From the NCBI GenBank assembly GCA_014621405.1, contig JAANBC010000046.1, positions 43,539 to 107,538 of the forward strand: a stretch of DNA of 64,000 nucleotides, read 5' to 3'. The notes under the pieces are model-generated. The model had not been told where the DNA came from. It was given only the letters and a program-made list of their open reading frames with translations, and ran no database searches. Source of the DNA: Stylonectria norvegica. Its lineage: Eukaryota; Ascomycota; Sordariomycetes; Hypocreales; Nectriaceae. Shown in pieces: positions 14,674 through 26,400 of this stretch; the stretch's first letter is position 1; every line of letters starts with the position of its first letter. Position numbers and translations under genes: made by a program.

Positions 14674-14877
14674 AGTAGCTGGTACCAGCTTTAATGAATC
14701 TAGTTAGGGTTCTGAATAGAAGTGTGCCAGAGCTTTCATGCAGCAGCTGGTACCAGCTTCAATCAACCTAATTAGGGTTCTGAATAGTAGTGTGTCAGAG
14801 CTTCGATTCCGCAGCTGGCACCAGTTTCAGTCAATCTCAATATGGTGCTGAATACAGGTATGTCAGAGCTTTGTCCC
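14674..14877. repeat. 68-bp tandem repeat, three copies, each with a palindrome
   Basis: Three head-to-tail units start at 14674, 14742 and 14810 with a period of exactly 68 bp. Units 1 and 2 are about 80-85% identical and unit 3 is more diverged. Units 1 and 2 carry the perfect 14-bp palindrome AGCTGGTACCAGCT (14677-14690 and 14745-14758); unit 3 has a two-mismatch version at 14813-14826. The array lies upstream of the candidate secreted-protein gene on the minus strand and just before the MFS relic on the plus strand. Confidence 0.85.
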
Positions 14878-14925
14878 GCAATAACGCGGCTATTTAATAC
14901 CCATATTGAGGCAGATGAACATATT

Positions 14926-15692
14926 GTACTACTGGGCTCTTCTTCCCTGGCTGCAGCGAATTGCGAGACTTTTCACGACAGATATTACACATGCTGGTTG
15001 AATGTCCGTGAGTACAACCACGTATCAATGGGACGGGGGTTGTGCAATAGCATTTGGAAGTGCAATTGGCGAGCGCAACCTTGATAGGCCAAATATGTGC
15101 CGGTGCTATATACGATGGGCAAGTAACGTTCGATACATGCTCATATGCTCGGTGTGCGCTATATGTGCTTTTGTGGGTGCTGTCGCTGCATTAACGTAAG
15201 AGCGCAAAGCCCTCGGTATCGCCTTAACTCTGTTCGGGCTGTTTTTTGTTGGTTTCATTGAACTCGCGTCTCTTGCGCTTGCCCCTTTATTTTGCAAGAC
15301 ATCTGACCTTGGGGTCGCTCCCGGACTCCTGGCTTCCAGTCGGTCAGCCGGATGAACCATTTCTGTGGCCATCTACGTATCCATCCTCGACAGTCGGCTT
15401 GCCACGACGCGCGAAATTTCGCGCCCAGCAGCCGGTGGAGCCGAACTGCCCAATTCTCAGGTGCTAGCGATCATTGCTGCTGTCAAAACCAGAAAGCAGA
15501 AAGCTTGTAGAGCTACCAGGGCTGTCTCCCGAAAACCTCGCTGCGGTGAACAAGGTTGTTCCTATTGCATATTTGCAAGCTTCCGAGACTATCTATCTGT
15601 TCAGTCTGGCCTGTGGCGAAACCGCAATCATAGGCAGTTTGTTCTCGAAGGATGTCGAAAAGCATTCGAACAGTAGAGTTGACGAAAGCTGA
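14926..15692 (+). pseudogene. Broken MFS transporter, C-terminal half (TRI12-like/DHA2 type)
   Basis: Forward translation, switching frames, gives the C-terminal half of a fungal 14-TM MFS exporter. A Gly-rich helix lies near 15040-15085, then a helix at 15120-15195. After an in-frame TAA come the conserved ERKALGIALTLFG helix (15199-15240) and the A-P-G-L-L-A-S-S-R-S-A-G / T-I-S-V-A-I-Y block (about 15325-15385), interrupted by a TGA at a Gly position. A frameshift near 15470 leads to the terminal helix (15530-15640) and the charged tail SKDVEKH, ending at the stop at 15690-15692. The N-terminal half is absent; the 68-bp repeats sit where it would be. At least two stops and two frame changes make it non-functional. 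Family assignment rests on pattern memory. Confidence 0.7.
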
Positions 15693-16081
15693 ATGAAACA
15701 AAGGAAATAAGACAGCAGAATCTCAACGAGAAGATGCGAAAAAGAAGGATAAGAAGGATTCAACCTACTCGAGATATATGGAACTTGAAAATAGTATAAT
15801 CGCAATGAAAAATATATGATAGGAGTAGAGAAAATACAATATGATGTACAATATATACAAAACGACAATATACCTCCAGGCTTGTAAAAAACATGCAAAT
15901 TGAGTCAGTGGGCAAACACCATTCTTATCCCATATTGTGAGCGAGTTCCGCCATGCTCATTCGCGTGCCTTATTGCGTGGTGTCCTCATCCTCGCAATCC
16001 AAATAGTCCTACTAAATCTCAGTATCCGCCTCCTCGCGGCTTCCGTCCTAACTACCCTTCCTTATGTGACGCGCTAAGTCT
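15693..16081. other. Intergenic spacer downstream of the NRPS
   Basis: About 390 bp lie between the MFS relic (plus) and the NRPS stop codon (minus). The first part is AT-rich and is presumably the NRPS 3' untranslated region and terminator. I see no supported gene; overlapping ORFs here lack any family pattern. Confidence 0.6.
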
Positions 16082-17409
16082 TCATGCTTGTGATCCTAAT
16101 CCATACCTAGCCAGTGGGGTTGCAAGCCTTGCGAGTATGTGGCCAACACTGTGACCGGGACCATCAAGGATCTGTTCCAAGGTGTCTCGGAGTCGATTGG
16201 ACAGTGTTCTTGCCAGCTGCTCGGAGATGCGATCCGACGCGAATGCCACACCTAGCGATAGTGAGCCATCTTCCTCCTCTACAGACTCAATGGCAAAGTC
16301 AACAGACGCGTAAGCGTCATTTAGGTCTGCAGGTACCCGCTCGTAGACCGCAGAGCCCAGTGACAGATCTTGTTTCTGCGCCTTTGTATGATTCACCATG
16401 CTGACTCGCATATCTGGTGCGTCAGCTTCCTCGTCTTGTGGCCAGCCCATGAATCTTTGAGCGAGCTGCTGGAGCTCGAGACCTTCTTGTCCCATACTGT
16501 TGATTTGTTGTTGCCTGATGTGCTCGAGTAATTGCTTTAGTGTCCAATCAGGTTCGTATGCAACACGGCACGGCACCGCTCTCGCACAGCATGTGACAGC
16601 ACCTGCGACTGATGGGTGCACAATGTTTCGTCCCGTGAAGATGTCGGCAAAGACAACATCGTGAGTTGTCACATGGTGGCTCAATACTATGGCCCATGCG
16701 GCTTTCACAGCCACGGCCAGAGTGAAGTCTGATTTCTTGTCTGTTCGCAATACAATCGACTCGCCAGGAATGACGCCCAATCGTGAGACTCGTGGCTCGG
16801 TGGATTGACTAACACATGAGATTGTAGCTCCACGAAGAAGCTCGCGCCAGTAGTCCTCGGTTTCGTTTGTGGTCCGGGCCTGCAGGCTCTCGAAGTATGA
16901 TCCGACGGGAATGAAGTTGCCTACAGCTTGTCCTGCAGAGATTGCCTCAAGTGCTGCCCATACCTGATCCAAAGTGGCTCCATCGTACAGCGAATGTGAT
17001 ATACGGAAGATGACGCGATGAGTCTGGCTTGCGCTGGAAGTAATGATGGCTACATCGAACATTGGTCGTGCAAGGCTTGGCTCTGGAAACATATCGTGAT
17101 CTCGAGAGTCGGTATAGAAGTCATCGAGACTGCCATCGGTCTCGAAGACACGGACTTCTGGCTGCCAGTTGGCGTAGACAACCTGCAACAGCTTTTGCCC
17201 CGTAGGTCTAGCAAACCCGGTACGGAGGGACTCGATTCCCATCGCGAGGGTGAAGACGGCCGATGTCAATCCGGATACGTCACAGGGGCCACTGGCCTCG
17301 AAGGCAAAATGGTTCAGTTGCCTGCGTGCAGGTGACAGGTTCTCTCTGATGATTTGAGCTTGGAATGCTGTGGTTGGTAGAATATCGACAACATCCGGTT
17401 GCTTCCTAG
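16082..17409 (-). other. NRPS terminal condensation-like (CT) domain
   Basis: The last 440 residues form a condensation fold with SHSLYDG near 16975-17000, retaining the catalytic His and Asp. Fungal NRPSs commonly end in such a CT domain that releases the peptide by cyclisation. Here the nucleophile would be a hydroxyl on the acyl chain or on a side chain, giving a depsipeptide; which one cannot be read from sequence. The protein ends about 15 residues after the fold, with no TE or reductase. Confidence 0.8.
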
Positions 17410-20400
17410 TCGATCCACTAGAAATCAGACCTTGGAGAACACTAGACCGCTCTTCAGGCGAAACAAGTGAGAAGCGCGCATACTCTCCGCTCTGGTCAAC
17501 GTCCGTGAAGACCCGTACTGCCATAGCAGAAAGAACGGAATGATTGAAGATGTCCGCTACAGCAAGTCGCAGGCCGCGTCTAGATAGCTGCTGAACAAGG
17601 TACATGGCGGTGATGGAGTCGCCTCCTAGATCGAAGAAGTTGTCCGTGCGCGATACAGTACTCTTTTCAAGTTTGAGAGACTTGGCCCAGAAGTCACAGA
17701 GTAGTTCTTCGGTAGCGCCAACGGGCGAGTAGTATATCTGGGCCTTGGCCGTGTAGTCAAGCCACTTGTCTGATGGTATGGAATCTAACAAACGGGCAAC
17801 CCGGCGCCGGTCAAGCTTGCCACTGTCATTGAGTGGGAATTCAGTAATTGCCAGGAAAGCTGACGGTATCATGTAGCTGGGAAGTCTTTCGCGGAGAGAC
17901 GCGTCAAGGTACTCGAAACATCCCTGTTGCTCGCGGCTGGGCGTGACAATGAAGTAGTCGAGGGCATCGGAAGAATTGCTGGCGGATGGGATAGCTTCAA
18001 TGACGGAGACCAGAGACGACCCTTTCTTGCAGACGTATGCGTTTCTCGCGTCCGGCTGGAGGAGGAGGATCTGGCTTTCAATCTCGCCAATTTCCAGCCG
18101 CTGGCCATGAATCTTCACCTGGGTGCCGATGCGGTCGAGGTAGTTAAGCGTTCCATCCTCGTTTTGCTTCACCAAATCGCCTGTGCGGTACATTCGGCGG
18201 CTAGTGGTAAGGCCGAGCTCCTTCACAAAGGTTGGGTCTGTGATGAATGCCGCGGCTGTTTTCTCGTGATCATTCAGGTATCCGCGGGCCAGCAATGGTC
18301 CCTCGATTAGCAGCTCACCCGGTGAACCCCTCGGAACCAGCTGTCCAATGCTGTCTGGGTTCACAACCCAAGTCCGGGCGGCGACTGCGGTCCCTATATT
18401 CCGGATCTCTGATCGATCCCGGAGGTCCTTGGCAGTGGAGTAAATAGAACATTCCGATGGTCCGTAGACGTTTTTGACGTCCGCGTGGTCTATCCACTGA
18501 TCGACAACCTTGGCTGTGAGATTTTCACCACCTATCATCAGGGTTCGGATGGTTGGGACGTCTTTCGGCTGTAGCAATGTAGCTACAGTAGGTGTTAAGA
18601 ATGCGAAAGTTGCCTTTACCTCTGAAATGAAGGGACCAAGTCGGTTCAATCGATCGTGTTCAGAAGGAATAACTGTGCAAGCACCGAAGGATAGGGGTGC
18701 TATGATATCGTAGATAGCAGCGTCAAAGGTAAACGCCGCAAATTGCAGGACACGCTCGTCAGGTTTGATACCATGTCTCTGGCCATGGTAAAGAATGCTT
18801 ATCGCAAGGGAGCCGTGTTCCAGGACGACACCCTTAGGTACGCCAGTGCTACCCGAAGTGTAGATAACCCAGGCAGCGTTCCGGGGACGTGTGGATGTGC
18901 AAGGCTCGACAAGTCGTCTCGCCTCCATGTTCGACGGGACGTTGTTGAAGAAAGATTTCACTTCAATAAGATCTTTCGGAGCTTCTAACACCCCTAGCCG
19001 ATGCTCTTGTGCGCGATCGACCAGGATAATCGACATAGTCGTATCTTTGATAATACCCTCAATGCGGGCCAGAGGGTGTTGCGTACCAAGTGGAACTACT
19101 ACACCACCGGCGCGAAGAATAGATAGCATGGCCACAACTGCCCATTTTGATTTATCCATGCAGAGACCAACCATAACCTCAGGCCCTATCCCTTGATTAA
19201 CGAGGTAGTGGGCTAGCTGACGACTAGTATCATCTAGCTCTCTGTATGTCATCTCGCCGTCGCATGCGATGACTGCCAGTGCTTTTGGCTGGGTAGCAAA
19301 CTTCTCCAACACGAGATCGTGGAGGCAGCTTCCGGTTTCCGGAACGGTCGAGTTCCATCTACAGAAACTTTGCGCGTCCTCGGCTGGCAGGAGATTGAGT
19401 TGCCCAAGCTGTCGAGTTGCGTTCTCAGAAACGGCACAAACAGCTCGCACCAGGCTGTCGACAAGTCTTGTAGCCGCTGCCTCCGAGAGCAATGCTTTAG
19501 AGTATTGCATTTCAAACTCAAGGCCGGTTGGTGACGCAAGGACGTGGACGTTGATGTCGTACTCCGTCGGGTCTTCCGAGTCTAGCCCCTCGAAAGCGAT
19601 CTCTGATGCCCTAGAGCCAGTTGCGGTTTGCCGCTTATATGATAGAATACTGTTGAATAGCGGCTGGCCTCTTGGAAGACCAAGTTCATGCTGAATGGAC
19701 GCTAGGGATATCCTTTGGTGCTCGAACGCCTCGGTAGACTGGCGTTGCACCTGACGGGCTGTATCGGAAACTCTTGCGTTCCAATCTAACGGCAGATGGC
19801 ACACTAGCATATTAATCATTGGCCCTACCAGCTCTTGTACCCCTGGGATAGGTATATCGCGGCCACTAGACAGGTTCCCAAAGCTAATACTATGCGAACC
19901 CGTCCAACTTGCCAGTACTAGAGCCCATGAAAGCTGGCAAATGCTAGCAATGGATACACTATACGTATCCCGGAAACGGTGGACCATGGTAAGGTCTTCA
20001 ATTTGCTTGGACACATGACCAAACTGTTCATGGCCTTCATATTGTGGCTCTTGTGGTGGTAGAAGACAAGGCTCGGCAGTACTCAGCAATTCTTTCCAGT
20101 ATTGAAGATCATCCTCTTTCTCTCTGCCTTCGAGGAAGGAGATGTAGGCACCGTAGTTGGAGCCTCCAGCTAGCAACCTATTCTCATAGGCGCCGATGAG
20201 GTTATCGATAATAAGAGCCATAGAAGATGCATCTACCAGTGCGTGGCTGATGTCAAAACGGCAGTAGACGTTGCCGGATGTTGTTTTTAGTGTTGTGAGA
20301 CGGTGCGGCGGCCGTCGAAGCTCCGACAGATCAAGCCCGGGTCGTGAAGCAAACCACTGAGTTGCATCTTTGTCAGCGATGCCTTCTGCAGTAAAGATAT

Positions 20401-23400
20401 TGATCTCAGGCTGCTTCAGGACAATCTGGAGGAAATCTTGACCCGGAAGGGGCTCCAGTAGTACAGTCCTGAGGATGGTATGTCGAGTCAAAACCTGATG
20501 CCATGCTCGAATAATCCTTTCGACGCTGACTGGTCGTTCGATGTCGGACGGTGTGATACGACAGGTTTGATGGATACAATAGGCCCGTGGTAATTGTAGC
20601 TGGCTAAGTAGAATGCCTTGTTGGATTGGGGAACAAGGGATGATGTCTTCGACACCGGCACTAGAGACACCCATAGCAGTAAGATACTGCCCCTCAATCA
20701 ATGCCATGCCACTGTCGGAGAGGTGCGCCAGCGGGAAGTCGGTTGCCGTAGCTGTCGGTGTCGTTGTGGCAAGTTCTTCAACGAGGCTCTTCACGGCCTT
20801 GCTATAAGCTTGAGTCCACTCTCGAATGACCGACTGGTGCCGTATCTTGCTGTTGAACCGGACATTGACACACAGTTGACCCGCCTCAATAGTGGCGGAG
20901 ATGTCAAGCACAGCAGTGATCTTGACTAGGTCGCCGACTGGTGAGATCGCGGCTGTACCATCGTCATCTTTGTCAATACGGAACAGCGCATCCTCTCGCT
21001 CTAGTTGCTGGAATCTTCCGAGATAATTAAAGACGATCTCAGCAGGGAGGTGATCCTGTCGCCCACGAGGACTGAGAAATTGACTGGCGAAGTAGGGCAT
21101 ACCGCGGCCAGGTGTACGCCGGCGTTGATTTTTAACTTGTCTCAGGATATCGATGGCGCTGTCGGTCTTTTCTCCCGTCGGGATGTAGATTGGAGCCATT
21201 GTTGTGAACCAGCCGACTGTCTCGGACAAATCCGTTCCATCGTCCATAGGCTCGCGACCATGCCCCTCAGTGAACACAGGAGGAAAAGTACGATCGCCGA
21301 AGTATTCTCGGAAGGATAGATAGAAAGCGGCAAGTAGGATTTCGACTGGTTCAGTCTTGAGGGCGGTGTTTGCAGCCCCGGAGAGCAGCGAGGTCGTAGC
21401 AAGGTCGCACTTTGTTCGCAGACTAGAGACTGTGCCGGATATATCCTGACCAGGGGTAAGGCCCCAGTACTTCCAATTTGCTTTCGGCACAGGTATGGGC
21501 AAGGTATCAATCTCGTCATCGGCAAACCTGCTTACCACTTGGCGTTGCCGCTCTAGCCAGGTAGGGAAGGGTAGACTACTTCGAAGTGGCTGGTCATGAA
21601 CCAGAAGCTGTTCCAGATCCTGGAGCACAATGCGCCAGGACATGACGTCGATGACAAGATGATGAGCAACCAAGTGAAGGATCTGTTTGCTCGGGCCGTT
21701 CCGTCTGCCCTGTGTTTCGATCAAGTCGGCGGCGAAGACTGGGCCAGATTCGAGGTTGAGCGAGCCCTGAGATTGTGCAATAATCTGCTGCGTGGACTGC
21801 ACTTGAGTAGACGTGTGCGAACGGAGACGGTAAGATCCGGCAACCTCTTTCTCAATCCACTGATGCCAGCCATCTCCCTGGCCAAAACGAGCTCGGAGCA
21901 TAGCATGTTTCGAGGTAATCGCATCTAGGGCCCGAGCCACGTCTGCCAGGCTCACTGGACGTGTAACATGGAGCGAAAATCCCTGATTGAACCGATATTC
22001 CCCATCAGCGCGTAGCCCGTCAGCCGCCATGTTCTCAAAGTACATCTGTTGAATTGGTGAAAGCTGGAAAATCCCTTCTGGTACACTCGAGGTGTAGCTC
22101 GCCTCTTCGGTTATTTTTGACTCGGCCGCTAGCTCTCTGATTGTTTGCGAGTCTAGGACCTTCCGCACAGTTACCAAGATGCCGCGAGCTCGGCTAGCTG
22201 ATACCACTTGCATTGCTGTAATTGAATCGCCGCCGAGACTGAAGAAGTTTGCCGAGTAAGTGACCTTGCTGATTGGTATATCTAATACCTCACTCCAGAT
22301 TTCTCGCAGATTTCTCTCAACGACTGTTGTCGATGCTTCATCCACAACTTCAGACTCCCAAGAGGTCAAGGATATGATTTCCTCTTCTGATAATGACTGT
22401 ACCCAACGAGTGAGCATAAGCCGATCCGTTTTGCCTGAGGTATTGACAGGTACAGCTGCTAGGGGAAGCCACATGTTCGGAACCATATAATGTAGTAGCT
22501 GCTGTGACAATGCTTGTTGGATCTCACGCAACCGTAGTTTAGCGCTGTCCCGTTCCTCCTCGGCGATGTGTTGTACCGTTGTGTTTTGAGGACCTGCCGA
22601 GGTTTCGGGCAGTACAACAGTGGCCACAAGACGATCTGCAAGGGGTCCTTGTCGTATATAAAGCACAACTGCATCATGCACTGGCTGCCTCTTGATGTGG
22701 TGCTCAATCTCGCCAATCTCAACACGCTGACCGCGGATCTTGATCTGGGTATCAATGCGGCCAAGGTACATAAGTGACCCATCCCCATTCTGCTGTACAA
22801 GATCCCCAGTACGGTACATACGACGACCAGGAGCAAGACCCAGCTCCCGGATAAATGCTGGATCGGTGATGAAGGAGACTGCCGTCTTGGCAGGATCGTT
22901 CAAATACCCACGAGCCAGCAGCGGCCCCTCGATAAGTAGTTCGCCGGGCGCACCGAGCGGGACAAGTTGATCGGTGTTGGGCTTTACGACCCAAAGACCA
23001 CCGGCAATGGCCGTTCCTATGTTCAAAGACGACGAGCTGTTCTGAATCCTTCTGCACGTCGAAGCGATAGAGCATTCCGACGGTCCATAACCATTGATGA
23101 CAGTAGCATGTTGTAACCATTGATCAACAACCTTCGGCTGAACAGCCTCACCAACCAGTATTATCGTTCGTACGCTTGGTGTAGGTTGTACAAGCGCGGC
23201 CACCGTTGATGTCAGTGTGGCCATTGTAACTTCTGTCTCTATGAAGAAGGATTCAAGACGTTCTATACGGTCTTGTTCCGATGGAATGCAAACACACGCT
23301 CCAAAGGCCAGAGTTGTCATGACCTCTTGGATAGCAGCATCGAAGGTATATGCAGCAAACTGCAGTATTCGATCATCGGATTGCACGCCGTATGCGTTTC

Positions 23401-26400
23401 CGTGACCGTAAATGCTAGTTGCTAAGGCGCCGTGTTCAAGGACCACACCCTTAGGAATTCCAGTGCTGCCGGAGGTATAAATGACCCAAGCGGCATTTTC
23501 GTGTCGCACATTTGAGTAGGGCCCAGTGGATTGTGCCACATCCTCGGTTGTCTCGAAGAAGGTTTCAACGACGAGCAGATCTGTTTCTAGCTCTCTAAGC
23601 CGCTGCTCTTGGCTGTGGTCAATCAGTATAATGGGCATGGCTGTGTCCTTGACAATGCCCTCGAGTCGGGCTAGCGGATGCTGCACACCGAGGGGAACCA
23701 CGGCACCACCGGCGCGCAGGATAGCCAACATAGCCACCACAGCCCACTTTGACTTATCCATACACAAGCCTACTGTAACCTCTGGGCCAATTCCTCCTCG
23801 TGTGACCAAGTGGTGAGCCAGCCGACGGCTGGTATTGTCAAGCTCTTTGTATGTCATGTCGCCATCCCAAGCAGTGATAGCCAACGCCTCTGGTCGTGCA
23901 GAGATTTGATCCCCCACCAGCTCGTGGATGCAACGCTCGGTACGTAAGGGCACGGATTCGTTCCATTTGCAGAGCTGCGCAGCGTCTTCCGTCGATAAGA
24001 GTTGTAGTTGAGCAAGGGGCTGCTTTGCGTCTGCGTGTTGAGCCATTTGTTGAACGATGTGGCTAAATTGGTGGATCAAGCGCTGTGCACTTTCGGATGC
24101 AAGAACAGTGTTATCGTAGCGTAGCTCTACATTGATATCCCTCGAGTTCCGGCCAACCGTACACTCAACTGTTAGTGCTTGTGCGTGGAAGTTGTCCATG
24201 GAGCTGGCTTGAGGTTCTGTCTCCATATCGAACATCGGTGCTGCTGACTCGCTTTCTGCAGCCGGTTGAACTACAAAGATATGGCCGGCGTCAAAATCCG
24301 GTCCTAGTTCTGGAACCATACGCCTGATATTTTGAAGGCCGGTGTGCTCATAGGGTATCATCTCGGTAGCCCGTTCTTGGACAAGAGCAAGGAAGTCTCG
24401 TATAGTGTGCTCCCGAATGGAGACATAGAAAGGAACCGTCGTAATAGTAGGTGAAACAAGGTCCATGATTCCATCCACAGGGGCCATGCGGCCGGAAAGG
24501 ACGACGTTTATGACTGCTTGTTCAGAACCGGTGTTGGTGGCGACAAGAAGGGCCCAGGCAGCGCGCAATAGTACAAACGGTGTAACTCCGACCAAGGGAG
24601 GGATGTTGAGTTGCGAATGTAATACCTCGCTGGGGTTGATAGTGTGTTGTTGAGACGGCAAGACGGGATAACGAGTCCAGTTCGCCCCTTCGAGGTGCTT
24701 CTGCCAAAACGTTGCCGTCTCATCCTTGTCTTTACGGGCTAGATAGCCGACGAAGCGCGACACCGGTGTCGTTAACAGAGCCGAAAGTGCGTTGCCATTT
24801 AAGAGCTGACCGAGCATCTCCATCATCTTTGCCATACTCCAGCCGTCGTAGATACTATGGTGAACAGTCCATACAAAGTATCGATGAACACCATTATCTA
24901 GGATGGCTGTGCGGCTAAGAGCACCGCCGTATGTGATAGGAGTATCTCGATCTGTGGCGAGGTATTTCTCAAGTGATAGTCCCTTTTGCCAGACTGGTGT
25001 CTCCCGTACGACGACCTGTAACGCAGTGGCCTTCACAGATGGAATGATGCGAGTTCGCAAAATAGGGAGGGTTTCGGTTAGCTGTGTCCATGCCGCCTTC
25101 AGCTGAAGGGTAGAGAGGTCGCGTAGCTTGAAAACGCGTTGCAAAACATAAGCTTCAGGATGTTGTGCAGTAATAGCCATCATACCGGCCTGCAATGGAC
25201 TGCAGGGGTAGACATCCTCGATCTGATCAGCAGACACACCACACTGCGCCGCGATATCTGCCAGAAGTTGCGATTTTGCCCCGGGCTCGGCCCCAATGAC
25301 CTCTGGCCACAGGCTCAACGGTTCTGGGTCTTCTTCACCCGGTGAGCCGTTCTCTTGCCTTTGTTTCTCTTCCATGGCCTCTGCTAAGTCAAAGAGGGTG
25401 GGCCGGCGAAAAATGTCTGCGACAGAGAGGGGAATGTTCTGAGTACGAGCCATTGCCGTCAGCTTCATAGCTGCGACGGAGTCTCCGCCAAGTCGGAAGA
25501 AGGAATCATTGATCCCTACTTCTTCCGCGGTAAGCATTAGCGCTGTCATGTATAGATCCTGAAGCTTGTGTTGCATAGAGGTCGTCGGCGCCTGCTTGCT
25601 GCTCAAGCTGGACAAGCTACCCAGAATGTCGCGTGGTAGTAACTCAAGCTCTTTCCGGACGGCGCGGCGATCAAGCTTGCCAGACGCATTGATAGGGAAC
25701 TCCGAGACAAGTAGAAATGCTGTCGGTATCATGTAAATTGGTAGAGCCTGACCGAGGTCGGCGTCCAATCTGTCGAGGGCATCGCGCGTGGTATCATTGA
25801 TCTGCGAGGGGCTGTACAACTCAAGTCCTTTGCGACTAAAAGAAGGCCCGGCCTCAGCAAGATCAAATTTAATAACAGCCACGAGCATAAGCGGTCTGTC
25901 GTGGTCCTCGCCAGCTGGACGCACGACATCGACGACAACTTCCTGTGCATCTTGTAGTAAGCTCACGATGTGGCTTTCGATCTCGCCAACTTCAACACGC
26001 TGGCCACGGATCTTGACTTGCGTATCCTGGCGACCTAGATAGCAGAGCGACCCGTCCATGTTTTGTCGCACTAAGTCGCCGGTGCGATACATGCGGCGGC
26101 CCAGACTAAGGCCAAGGTCCCGGACGAACGTGGGATCCATGACAAATGCTGCTGCCGTCTTGGCAGGGTCGTTGAGATAGCCCCTGGCTAGCAACGGCCC
26201 TTCAATAAGCAGTTCGCCAGGTGATCCGAGCGGAACTAGGCTCATGTCTGCTGGATGTACAACCCACGTTCTGGCTGTAATCCCCTTTCCAATGTTCGAG
26301 GCCTGTGAACTATGTTGGACCTTGTGGCATGTGGAATGTATGCTGCATTCGGAAGGTCCGTAGCCGTTTATAATATCGGCGTACCCCATCCATTGATCAA

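Noticed and set aside
14674..14877. TTAGGG within the 68-bp units as a telomere or subtelomere signal
   Set aside because: Only one TTAGGG per unit in units 1 and 2 and none in unit 3; no tandem telomeric array.
15593..15898. Hydrophobic 101-codon minus-strand ORF
   Set aside because: It is antisense to the MFS relic and the AT-rich spacer; the hydrophobicity reflects T-rich codons.
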